Shown here: positions 1 through 7,460 of the stretch, one piece after another | How the letters are laid out: each line of letters begins with the position of its first letter | Numbering within the stretch: the first letter of the stretch is position 1 | Program-made: the position numbers and the translations under genes | Origin: an uncultured Bacteroidales bacterium | Lineage (GTDB): Bacteria; Bacteroidota; Bacteroidia; Bacteroidales; Paludibacteraceae | NCBI GenBank assembly: GCA_902785605.1 | Contig: CACZZL010000001.1 | Location: forward strand, 62,001-126,000 | Direction: 5' to 3' | Length of the DNA: 64,000 bases | Notes under the pieces: model-generated | Database searches by the model: none | Told to the model about the DNA's origin: nothing | The model's input: only the letters and a program-made list of their open reading frames with translations

Positions 1-2
1 AG

Positions 3-815
3 ATTGTTAACTGTCTGATTGAGGCGCACAAAGCCGGTTTGACAGATGTGAAGCGTGACGGTCTGGAGGCGCACTACCTGGCCGGTGGTCATATTGAGCG
101 CGTGGTGCATGCACTCGTGTCGGCCAGCAAAGCAGGTATCACACTGCCGTTCCAGATGGCAACAGCAATTGATCTTGCCGGTCGTGATGTGTTTGAGGCA
201 GTGCAGATGTCAGTGAACCCTAAAGTGATTGATACCCCTCCTGTTACAGCAGTGGCGAAAGACGGTATTCAGTTGATTGCCAAAGCACGTGTAACTGTAC
301 GTGCGAACATCAAGCAATTGGTTGGTGGTGCCGGTGAAGATACGATTCTTGCCCGTGTTGGTGAAGGTATCGTTAGTTCAATTGGTAGTGCAGAGAGTCA
401 CAAGCAAGTATTGGAGAACCCGGATTCGATTAGTAAACTGGTGCTCTCTAAAGGTTTGGATGACGGAACGGCATTTGAGATTCTGTCCATTGATATCGCC
501 GACATTGATGTAGGTAAGAACATCGGTGCGCAGCTCCAAATGGATCAGGCGGAAGCAGATAAGAATATCGCACAAGCGAAAGCTGAAGAGCGTCGTTCGA
601 TGGCTATTGCCAGTGAGCAGGAGATGAAAGCAAAAGCACAGGAAGCACGCGCCAAAGTGATTGAGGCTGAGGCACTTGTGCCGCAAGCGATGGCAGAAGC
701 TTTCCGTAATGGAAACCTCGGCATCATGGATTACTATCGCATGCAGAACATGCAGGCAGATACCGCGATGCGCGAGAACATAGCCGGAACGGGAGACAAG
801 AAGGGTAAGAAATAA
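3..815 (+). CDS. floA: Flotillin-like protein FloA (5' truncated by window edge)
   Basis: The reading frame is open from the first bases, so the true start lies upstream; about 270 C-terminal residues are visible. The protein matches the bacterial FloA/YqfA (UPF0365) family, SPFH-type scaffold proteins of membrane microdomains. Visible parts are the SPFH core ([18 protein letters not shown]) and a Glu/Ala/Lys-rich coiled-coil segment ([20 protein letters not shown]) followed by a short Lys-rich tail. The N-terminal membrane-anchoring part is outside the window. The next gene starts 5 bp after the stop, so the two are probably co-transcribed. The family call is secure; the partner or lipid specificity cannot be read from the sequence. 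Confidence 0.9.
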   Translation: MVNCLIEAHKAGLTDVKRDGLEAHYLAGGHIERVVHALVSASKAGITLPFQMATAIDLAGRDVFEAVQMSVNPKVIDTPPVTAVAKDGIQLIAKARVTVRANIKQLVGGAGEDTILARVGEGIVSSIGSAESHKQVLENPDSISKLVLSKGLDDGTAFEILSIDIADIDVGKNIGAQLQMDQAEADKNIAQAKAEERRSMAIASEQEMKAKAQEARAKVIEAEALVPQAMAEAFRNGNLGIMDYYRMQNMQADTAMRENIAGTGDKKGKK

Positions 816-820
816 AAGGA

Positions 821-1615
821 ATGAAAATAGCGCTTCTCCAATATCCGATTGAATGGGCAAACCCGCAGGCAAACGTCGGTTTGTTAGACGAACGCTTGCG
901 GGCTATTGCGGGACAAGCGGATATAGCAGTGGTGCCGGAGATGTTCAATACCGGTTTCTGTACGGATCGGCCTGGCTTGGCGGAAGAGTGGGGAACGGGT
1001 CCTGTATTCCAATCCCTGCAACATATGGCTGATGCCTATAATTTCGGTATCATCGGCTCGATGATGGTTACCGATAACGGACAACTATACAACCGTGGGT
1101 TCTTCTTCCGCCCTCAAGACGCACCATTGTATTATGACAAACACCATTTGTATAAAAGTGGAGGAGAAGCGGAATTTTTTACGCCCGGTAATATGCGAAC
1201 CATATGGGAATTTAGAGGAGTGAAGATACGCCCTGCCGTATGTTACGACTTGCGGTTCCCTGTTTGGTTGCGGCAGGATAAGCATAACTTGTACGATATT
1301 TTCATATGTGTGGCGTGCTGGCCGACTGTTCGGATTCAGTATTGGGATGCCCTGCTGCAAGCTCGAGCGGCTGAAAATCACTGCTATGCAGTGGGAGTTA
1401 ATATGGTAGGTACCGACGGGTTGCAAATGGACTATAACGGTCATTCGGTCGCTTATGATACCTGGTTACATGACATAGCCGGATTTGAGGATTACGAATG
1501 TGCCACACGTATCGTCGATTTCTCAATAGAAAAACTGAGACATTTCCGAGAGGTATTACCTCAGTGGGAGGAAGCAGATGAATATAAACTGGAAAATACG
1601 GGAGTTGACCGCTGA
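821..1615 (+). CDS. Carbon-nitrogen hydrolase, omega-amidase (YafV/Nit2 type)
   Basis: A 264-residue single-domain nitrilase-superfamily enzyme. The Glu-Lys-Cys triad is visible: E40 in VVPEMF, K107 in YYDKHHLYK and C141 in RPAVCYDLRFP. The RPAVCYDLRFP context is typical of the YafV/Nit2 omega-amidase group, which hydrolyses alpha-ketoglutaramate or alpha-ketosuccinamate (metabolite repair after glutamine/asparagine transamination). No signal peptide, so cytosolic. The gene starts 5 bp after floA, and its last 38 bp overlap the start of recJ, suggesting translational coupling. The substrate is assigned by family only. Confidence 0.85.
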   Translation: MKIALLQYPIEWANPQANVGLLDERLRAIAGQADIAVVPEMFNTGFCTDRPGLAEEWGTGPVFQSLQHMADAYNFGIIGSMMVTDNGQLYNRGFFFRPQDAPLYYDKHHLYKSGGEAEFFTPGNMRTIWEFRGVKIRPAVCYDLRFPVWLRQDKHNLYDIFICVACWPTVRIQYWDALLQARAAENHCYAVGVNMVGTDGLQMDYNGHSVAYDTWLHDIAGFEDYECATRIVDFSIEKLRHFREVLPQWEEADEYKLENTGVDR

Positions 1616-3293
1616 AGAGCAGGCTGCTGCTGAGCGGTTGAGTGCTGAACTGGAAATCAGTTCGGTTGCCGGACGTATTCTGGCGGAACGCGGGATTCGT
1701 ACGGCGGCTGAAGCACGCGCATATATACGACCGTCTTTGGATAGCTTGCATGATCCGTTCTTGATGCGCGATATGGGAAAAGCTGTGGACCGCTTGTGTC
1801 GTGCAATTGATAATCATGAGCGAATCATGGTTTATGGCGATTATGACGTAGACGGAACGACTGCGGTGGCACTAATGTACTCGTTCCTACGAACCCAGAC
1901 AGATAATCTCATCTATTATATCCCCGACCGATACACAGAGGGATATGGTATCTCCACCAAAGGTATTGATACTGCCAAGGAAAAAGGATGTACACTCGTG
2001 ATAGCATTGGATTGCGGTATCAAAGCCGTGGAGAAAATGGATTATGCTGACAGCATAGGTGTGGACTTCATCATCTGCGACCACCATACCCCCGGCGATA
2101 TTATCCCGCGTGCCGTGGCGGTGTTGAATATGAAGCGCGCGGATTGTTTGTATCCGTTCAAAGAACTGAGTGGTTGCGGAGTGGGCTTTAAGTTAGTGCA
2201 AGCGTACGCACAACGTCGTGGTATCGCTATGCAGGAAGTGTATCGTTTGCTACCGTTATTGGCTATGTCTATTGCCAGCGATATTGTACCGGTAACGGGC
2301 GAAAACCGAATATTGGCATTCTATGGCTTGCGAGCCCTTAATGCTCAACCGTCCGTTGGCATTCAAGCCATTATGAAAGTAGCCGGAATAGAAGATAAGG
2401 TCATCACGATCAACGATTTGGTCTATAAGATAGGTCCGCGTATTAATGCTGCCGGACGTATCAAGAGCGGTGCCGAAGCAGTACGACTGCTGATTACGGA
2501 TGATGCCGAGGCGGCATTGCGGTTCGCGCAAGATATAGACTCGTATAACCAGGATCGAAGAGACTACGATAGCAAGACAACGGACGAGGCGCTGGAACAA
2601 CTCCAAAAAGATCCGTTGAATGCCGGCAAACATACGACCGTTGTCTATTCGCCTGAGTGGCATAAGGGTGTGGTTGGAATAGCTGCCAGCCGTTTGACAG
2701 AGACCTATTATCGTCCGACAATCGTGCTGACAGCCGGAGAAGATGATATTATCAGTGGAAGTGCCCGTTCGGTCAGCGATTTTGATATTTATACGGCGAT
2801 TGATTCATGTCGGGATTTGCTTACCAATTTCGGCGGACATAAGTTTGCTGCCGGACTGAGTATGCATCTTAAGGACTTGCCTGAATTCAAACAGCGTTTT
2901 GAAGCATACGTGGCAGCGCATATCACACCGGAACAGCAAGTACCGACGCTGGAGATAGAAGCCGAAGTGGAATTGAGCGATATGAATTGGAAGATGTATA
3001 AAATCTTACAATGCTTAGAACCATTTGGTCCGGGGAATGAACGGCCGCTTTTCCTTTGTCGCAACCTGATTAATAACCGCAATACACGTGCTGTAAGTGA
3101 CGGTAGGCATCTGCATTTGGACTTAACCGACCGCATGGTAGCGATGGACGGAATCGCTTTTGGGTTGGGTGAAATGGCAAACCATCTGCAGAATGGTCAC
3201 TCGGTCGATGTCTGCTTTTATCTGGAGGAGAACAGTTACCGTGGTCGGACAACACTGCAAATGAATGCGCAGGATATCAAGAAGAATGAGTAG
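1578..3293 (+). CDS. recJ: Single-stranded-DNA-specific exonuclease RecJ
   Basis: A 571-residue RecJ, the 5'-3' ssDNA exonuclease of recombination and mismatch/base-excision repair. DHH-phosphoesterase motifs are clear: YGDYDVDG (D88, D90, D92), ALDCG (D145) and CDHHTPG (D168-H170). The DHHA1 motif GGHKFAAGLS lies near residue 418, followed by the OB-like C-terminal domain. The chosen start (MNINWKIREL) matches the usual RecJ N-terminus and forces a 38-bp overlap with the amidase gene. At the 3' end the gene overlaps the convergent prmC by 17 bp. Length is normal for the family. Confidence 0.96.
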   Translation: MNINWKIRELTAEEQAAAERLSAELEISSVAGRILAERGIRTAAEARAYIRPSLDSLHDPFLMRDMGKAVDRLCRAIDNHERIMVYGDYDVDGTTAVALMYSFLRTQTDNLIYYIPDRYTEGYGISTKGIDTAKEKGCTLVIALDCGIKAVEKMDYADSIGVDFIICDHHTPGDIIPRAVAVLNMKRADCLYPFKELSGCGVGFKLVQAYAQRRGIAMQEVYRLLPLLAMSIASDIVPVTGENRILAFYGLRALNAQPSVGIQAIMKVAGIEDKVITINDLVYKIGPRINAAGRIKSGAEAVRLLITDDAEAALRFAQDIDSYNQDRRDYDSKTTDEALEQLQKDPLNAGKHTTVVYSPEWHKGVVGIAASRLTETYYRPTIVLTAGEDDIISGSARSVSDFDIYTAIDSCRDLLTNFGGHKFAAGLSMHLKDLPEFKQRFEAYVAAHITPEQQVPTLEIEAEVELSDMNWKMYKILQCLEPFGPGNERPLFLCRNLINNRNTRAVSDGRHLHLDLTDRMVAMDGIAFGLGEMANHLQNGHSVDVCFYLEENSYRGRTTLQMNAQDIKKNE

Positions 3294-4113
3294 GCAGGTG
3301 TCCTTCTATCATACGTGGTTTGCCGTACATGTCCTGGCTGATACGTATCTTTGTGTAGCCTTGCTCTTGTAAAAGTACTTCCATTTCTTTTGCAAACGTC
3401 TCGTTGATTTCGAAGAAAAGGTGTGTACCCAACCGCATCAAGCATATGCGGCGGTAAAAAACCAACGGATCATTATCCGGTACAAACAATGCGGATGCCG
3501 GTTCATAATCCAATACATTTCTGCGCATTTCCTGTTTTTCTTGTTCGCAAATATACGGAGGATTAGACACAACGATATCGAAACCGTGTCGAAATGACTC
3601 GATTTCAACGGAGAAAATATCTCTTTGCAGAAATTCCACTTCTGTGTTATTCCTTCGGCTGTTTTCTTTAGCTACCTCTATCGCCTTTGTCGAGATATCG
3701 ATTCCGGTTATCTGCCATTCGGGGTGTTTCTTTTTTAGAGCAATCGCAATACATCCGGAGCCGGTACCTATGTCCAGCACTCGATACGTGGATTTCGGAT
3801 ATGGGATATTGGATATTAGGTTTACCAGTTCTGCTGTTTCCGGACGGGGAATAAGTGTGTCGGGTGTAACTTTTAGGTCTAATCCATTCCATAATGTGTG
3901 ACCAAAAATGTACTGAATGGGTTCAAAATGCAATAAACGATCAATTTTCTCTTGCATATTTGGCAAAAAAGCAGTATCTTTGCACCCAAATTGAAGTTGG
4001 GTGCGGTTCAGTCCGGTCTCCTCTTCTACTACCCACCAGGCCAATGCTTCTGCTTCATCGGCGGGATAAACGGCCTGAAGTTGCGATGCTATGTTACGAA
4101 TTGTTTGAATCAC
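3277..4113 (-). CDS. prmC: Release factor glutamine methyltransferase PrmC (HemK)
   Basis: A 278-residue class I SAM-dependent methyltransferase that methylates the GGQ glutamine of peptide release factors. It has the N-terminal helical domain (residues 1-75), the SAM-binding DIGTGSG (114-120) and the diagnostic NPPY (184-187). The start is a GTG at 4113, giving the expected N-terminus (MIQTIRNIASQLQ). A good promoter lies just upstream, with its -7 box ending only 4 nt before this GTG, so the mRNA is probably leaderless. That promoter sits inside the first codons of divergent ribD, and the ribD promoter sits inside prmC. The 3' end overlaps recJ. Confidence 0.95.
   Translation of the reverse strand: MIQTIRNIASQLQAVYPADEAEALAWWVVEEETGLNRTQLQFGCKDTAFLPNMQEKIDRLLHFEPIQYIFGHTLWNGLDLKVTPDTLIPRPETAELVNLISNIPYPKSTYRVLDIGTGSGCIAIALKKKHPEWQITGIDISTKAIEVAKENSRRNNTEVEFLQRDIFSVEIESFRHGFDIVVSNPPYICEQEKQEMRRNVLDYEPASALFVPDNDPLVFYRRICLMRLGTHLFFEINETFAKEMEVLLQEQGYTKIRISQDMYGKPRMIEGHLPTHSS
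3952..3982 (+). promoter_or_regulatory. Probable ribD promoter inside prmC
   Basis: A -33 element TTGCATAT (TTG at 3952-3954), exactly 20 bp, then TATCTTTG (3975-3982), matching the Bacteroidota TAnnTTTG -7 box. It lies on the strand opposite prmC, within the prmC coding region, and points to ribD. The predicted start is near 3989, giving a leader of about 147 nt antisense to the first ~40 codons of prmC. I saw no FMN-riboswitch motifs in this leader. Confidence 0.7.
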
Positions 4114-4117
4114 GCTG

Positions 4118-4149
4118 CAAAATTACAAAAAAAAAATGGAATATGCAAA
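4118..4149 (-). promoter_or_regulatory. Probable prmC promoter inside the ribD 5' end
   Basis: Read on the minus strand: TTTGCATAT (TTTG at 4149-4146), a 20-bp T-rich spacer, then TAATTTTG (4125-4118), followed by CAGC and the prmC GTG. The -33 element lies within the first codons of ribD. The 24 forward-strand bases 4111-4134 (start codon, -7 box and part of the spacer) are identical to 24640-24663 at folP. Confidence 0.7.
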
Positions 4150-5173
4150 TTATATTGCCCGTTGTATAGAAATTGCCCGTAGAGGAGTGTATTATGTAGC
4201 CCCTAACCCGATGGTGGGAGCCGTTTTGGTGCGCAATTGTGATGAGCAGATTCTTGCGGAGGGATGGCATGAGAAATTCGGAGAAGGCCACGCGGAAGTG
4301 AACTGTTTTCGGAATTATGAGGCTAAAATTGCGAATAACGAATTATCCGCAGAGTCTCTCAAAGAGTGTACCCTTTTCGTCTCATTGGAGCCCTGTTCCC
4401 ATTACGGCAAAACGCCGCCATGTGCGAAGTTGATTATTGAGAAAGGAGTCGGACGTGTCGTGGTAGGTATGTTAGATCCAAACCCGTTAGTGGCAGGCAA
4501 AGGCGTGGCAATGTTACGTGAAGCGGGAGTAGAGGTTATTGTTGGCGTGTTGGAGCAGGAGTGTCGGGAACTGAACAAACGATTCTTATGTCTCCACGAG
4601 CATCATCGCCCCTATGTTATCCTCAAATGGGCACAGACTGCAGACGGCTTCATTGATAGAAAACGAGATATCGGTTCTCTATCGTCAACTCTCAACCATC
4701 TTAACGGTGCCTTGGCTATCTCAACTCCTGAGACGAAGAAAATAGTCCATCGGATGCGGGCGGAGAATATGGCGATTATGGTTGGTACGCGCACTGTTTT
4801 GCTCGATAATCCGCGTTTGCTCAATACCCATTGGGAAGGTCGTAATCCTATTCGTGTGACTTTGGACAAGCATGGCGTCATTCCTTCTAATGCCCGTATT
4901 TTCTCCGATGAAAGCGAGACAATCGTTTATCGTGAGCGCACGGATTGGCCGTTTGTGTTAGAGGATCTAGCGAAACGTCATATTCATTCCATTTTGGTAG
5001 AAGGAGGATCCACACTGTTAAATCATATCCTTGATACCGGGCTTTGGGATGAGATACATATTGAGGTTGCGCCTGAGTTCACCATCAAAGATGGCGTTTT
5101 GGCACCTCTTCTACTTCTCCCCAAAACGTATGAAGAAGTGGATGGACATCGATTATATACGATAAAAAAGTAA
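4136..5173 (+). CDS. ribD: Bifunctional riboflavin biosynthesis deaminase/reductase RibD
   Basis: A 345-residue bifunctional enzyme for steps 2 and 3 of riboflavin synthesis: pyrimidine deamination, then NADPH reduction of the ribosyl side chain. The N-terminal CMP/dCMP-deaminase-like domain has the zinc ligands H52-A-E54 and PCSHYGKTPPC (C87, C96). The C-terminal reductase domain (about 150-345) contains KWAQTADGFID and VEGGSTLLNH. The ATG at 4136 lies 22 bp from the divergent prmC start. The promoter appears to be at 3952-3982, inside prmC. No other rib genes are visible nearby. Confidence 0.95.
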   Translation: MEYANYIARCIEIARRGVYYVAPNPMVGAVLVRNCDEQILAEGWHEKFGEGHAEVNCFRNYEAKIANNELSAESLKECTLFVSLEPCSHYGKTPPCAKLIIEKGVGRVVVGMLDPNPLVAGKGVAMLREAGVEVIVGVLEQECRELNKRFLCLHEHHRPYVILKWAQTADGFIDRKRDIGSLSSTLNHLNGALAISTPETKKIVHRMRAENMAIMVGTRTVLLDNPRLLNTHWEGRNPIRVTLDKHGVIPSNARIFSDESETIVYRERTDWPFVLEDLAKRHIHSILVEGGSTLLNHILDTGLWDEIHIEVAPEFTIKDGVLAPLLLLPKTYEEVDGHRLYTIKK

Positions 5174-5178
5174 AAATA

Positions 5179-5210
5179 TTTGCATACATGCAAAATTTTC
5201 TGTATCTTTG
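5179..5210 (+). promoter_or_regulatory. Promoter of the PPIase/SurA/OstA operon
   Basis: TTTGCATA (TTTG at 5179-5182), a 20-bp spacer, then TATCTTTG (5203-5210). The predicted start is near 5217, only 12 nt before the ATG at 5229. This also argues against the upstream TTG at 5208 as the translation start. Confidence 0.75.
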
Positions 5211-5228
5211 CACCGAATTTGCATTTTT

Positions 5229-6065
5229 ATGAAAAAAACAGGATTAGCAGTAGTACTTGTGGCATGCTTGTTGTGTGGTGCATGTACAGCATTGGAGAAG
5301 AAACAACGCGCCGGAGCGGTCGTTGAGTTGAACGGACATTACTTATACCGCTCAACCCTTGATTCGTTGACGGTAGGATTGTCGAGTGAAGATAGCATGC
5401 GGGTGACGCAACAATATATCAGCCAATGGGCAAAAGATATTCTGCTCTATGATGCGGCTAAATCTTATGCCACCTCCGAGATGGAGCAGATGGTTGAAGA
5501 TTATCGCCGCACATTGTATGCTCAAGCCTATGAGACCTATCTGATTGAGCGTCGTATGCCCAAATCGGTATCTGATACGATGGTGGAACGCGTCTATTCA
5601 CAGATGCCTGATCGTTTTCAGTTGGATGAGAGTATTGTTAAAGGAATGTTAGTAGTGATACCTTCTGATGCACCGAATATCGTCAAATTACGTCAATGGC
5701 TCTCCAAACCAGAGATGGACGCGATTGAGAAATATGCGTACCAAAATGCGAGTGGGTACGAATTGTTCGACACCCAATGGATGACAATAACAGAATTATT
5801 GGCGCATATGCCGGTAGAGCGTGCCGATTTGGAAACGGCCCTAAAGACCAAGAACCAGATTGAAGTGTCTGATTCTTTGCAAGTATATATTCTGCAGGTG
5901 ACGGAGAAATATTTGCGCGGAGCACAAATGCCTTTGGAGTATGCTCGTCCGGAGATAGAGCAGATGATACTGAATGCACGGCAAGTGGAGTTTTTGCAAA
6001 AAGAGCGCGAACGTTTGTATAACGAAGCTATACAGGACAAAAAAGTTAATTTTTTTAATGAATAA
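5229..6065 (+). CDS. Probable periplasmic peptidyl-prolyl isomerase-like lipoprotein
   Basis: 278 residues with a lipoprotein signal peptide (Cys near position 19, LLCGAC). The rest is a mainly helical SurA/PpiD-like chaperone body; I could not place a convincing parvulin domain. It lies 12 bp before a clear SurA-type gene and an OstA-like gene, an arrangement common in Bacteroidota, so a role in outer-membrane protein folding is inferred. The start at 5229 is preferred because the promoter's -7 box (5203-5210) overlaps the alternative TTG at 5208. Confidence 0.65.
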   Translation: MKKTGLAVVLVACLLCGACTALEKKQRAGAVVELNGHYLYRSTLDSLTVGLSSEDSMRVTQQYISQWAKDILLYDAAKSYATSEMEQMVEDYRRTLYAQAYETYLIERRMPKSVSDTMVERVYSQMPDRFQLDESIVKGMLVVIPSDAPNIVKLRQWLSKPEMDAIEKYAYQNASGYELFDTQWMTITELLAHMPVERADLETALKTKNQIEVSDSLQVYILQVTEKYLRGAQMPLEYARPEIEQMILNARQVEFLQKERERLYNEAIQDKKVNFFNE

Positions 6066-6077
6066 TCATCAATTCTT

Positions 6078-7427
6078 ATGAATATGGGTAAACGAAAGAT
6101 AGTATTGCTGTTCCTAATGGTCAGCCTTATGGTGCAAGCACAAGGTGTGATTGATGAGGTGATTTGGGTGGTAGGTGATGAAGCGATCTTGCGTAGCGAA
6201 GTGGAAGAAGAACGCTTGAGATGGCAGTATGAAGGTCAGCAGATAGCAGGTGATCCCTATTGCATCATTCCGGAGCAACTGGCTATTCAGAAATTGTTTT
6301 TGCATCAGGCAGTAATCGACTCTATTGAAGCAAATGAATCAACGGTGAGCCATCAGGTGGACATGCGAATCAATTACTATATCAACCAAATTGGTTCCAA
6401 AGAAAAAATGGAGGAGTATTTCCGCAAGCCGACCAGTGAGATACGAGAAGAGTTGATGACCACGGTACGCAATCAAATGATCATCCAGCAAATGCAGCAA
6501 AAACTCACTTCGGATATCAAACCGACTCCGGCGGATATACGGCGTTATTACAATTCGCTGCCGATGGATTCGATACCTATGATGCCGGCGCAAGTGGAAG
6601 TGCAGATTTTGAGTTTTGAGCCAGCCGTGCCGGTTGAAGAGATAGAGCGTATCAAACAGCGTCTGCGTGAGTTCACGGAGCGTGTGCAGAACGGAAGTGC
6701 GGATTTTAGTATGTTAGCCCGCCTTTACTCGGAGGATACAGAGAGCGCTAAACGAGGCGGAGAACTGGGATTCGTCGGTCGTGGACAGTTGGTGACAGAG
6801 TTTGCCGATGTGGCCTTTAACTTAAATGATCCGCGTCGTGTCAGCCGTATCGTGCAAACAGAGTACGGCTATCATATTATCCAACTCATCGAGAAAAAAG
6901 GAGAACGTATCAACTGCCGTCATATTCTTCTGCGTCCGCGTATCAGTGCAACCGACAAAATCAACGCGCTCAATCGCTTGGATAGTATCCGACAACTGGT
7001 GGTAGCTGACAGTTTACAGTTTGAACAAGCTGTTATTCGTTTTTCAGAAGACAAGAACACCGTAATGAATGCCGGTCTGATGATTAATCCTAATACCGGA
7101 GGTAGTCAATTTGAATACCAGGATCTGGCGCCGGAAATTGCCAAGCAGATATATAGTCTGCGTGAAGGCGATGTCTCTCAACCCTTTGTGCTGATGGACC
7201 AGACAAAGAATCGCGAGGTGTGTGCTATCGTACGAGTGAAGAAAAAGACCGATGTCCATCGGGCTAATCTGACCGATGATTTCCAGACGATCAAGGCCAT
7301 GCTGGAGCAGAAAATGAGTGAGGAGTTCCTGCATAAATGGATTCTAAAGAAGCAGCAAACTACTTTTATCCAAATTGCTCCGGGGTGGCAAGGGTGTGAT
7401 TTTGAGTATCCAGGATGGATTCATTGA
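6078..7427 (+). CDS. SurA-type periplasmic peptidyl-prolyl cis-trans isomerase
   Basis: 449 residues with a cleavable signal peptide (MGKRKIVLLFLMVSLMVQAQ). The SurA N-terminal chaperone domain (about 22-170) begins with VIDEVIWVVGDEAILRSEV, the hallmark of SurA homologues. Two parvulin-like regions follow; the first is clear (EDTESAKRGGELGFVGRGQL, EYGYHIIQL), the second begins near RINCRHILLRP and is more diverged. It chaperones outer-membrane beta-barrels in the periplasm. Either ATG 6078 or 6084 could be the start. Neighbours (PPIase lipoprotein, OstA-like protein, beta-barrel) fit outer-membrane assembly. Confidence 0.88.
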   Translation: MNMGKRKIVLLFLMVSLMVQAQGVIDEVIWVVGDEAILRSEVEEERLRWQYEGQQIAGDPYCIIPEQLAIQKLFLHQAVIDSIEANESTVSHQVDMRINYYINQIGSKEKMEEYFRKPTSEIREELMTTVRNQMIIQQMQQKLTSDIKPTPADIRRYYNSLPMDSIPMMPAQVEVQILSFEPAVPVEEIERIKQRLREFTERVQNGSADFSMLARLYSEDTESAKRGGELGFVGRGQLVTEFADVAFNLNDPRRVSRIVQTEYGYHIIQLIEKKGERINCRHILLRPRISATDKINALNRLDSIRQLVVADSLQFEQAVIRFSEDKNTVMNAGLMINPNTGGSQFEYQDLAPEIAKQIYSLREGDVSQPFVLMDQTKNREVCAIVRVKKKTDVHRANLTDDFQTIKAMLEQKMSEEFLHKWILKKQQTTFIQIAPGWQGCDFEYPGWIH

Positions 7428-7460
7428 GACCGCATGCAACAAAAATAGACACCATTCGCT

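Noticed and set aside
3989..4135. FMN riboswitch in the ribD leader
   Set aside because: None of the conserved RFN-element motifs could be found, and most of the leader is prmC coding sequence.
5208..5228. TTG at 5208 as start of the PPIase-like lipoprotein
   Set aside because: It lies inside the promoter -7 box; the signal peptide begins at ATG 5229.
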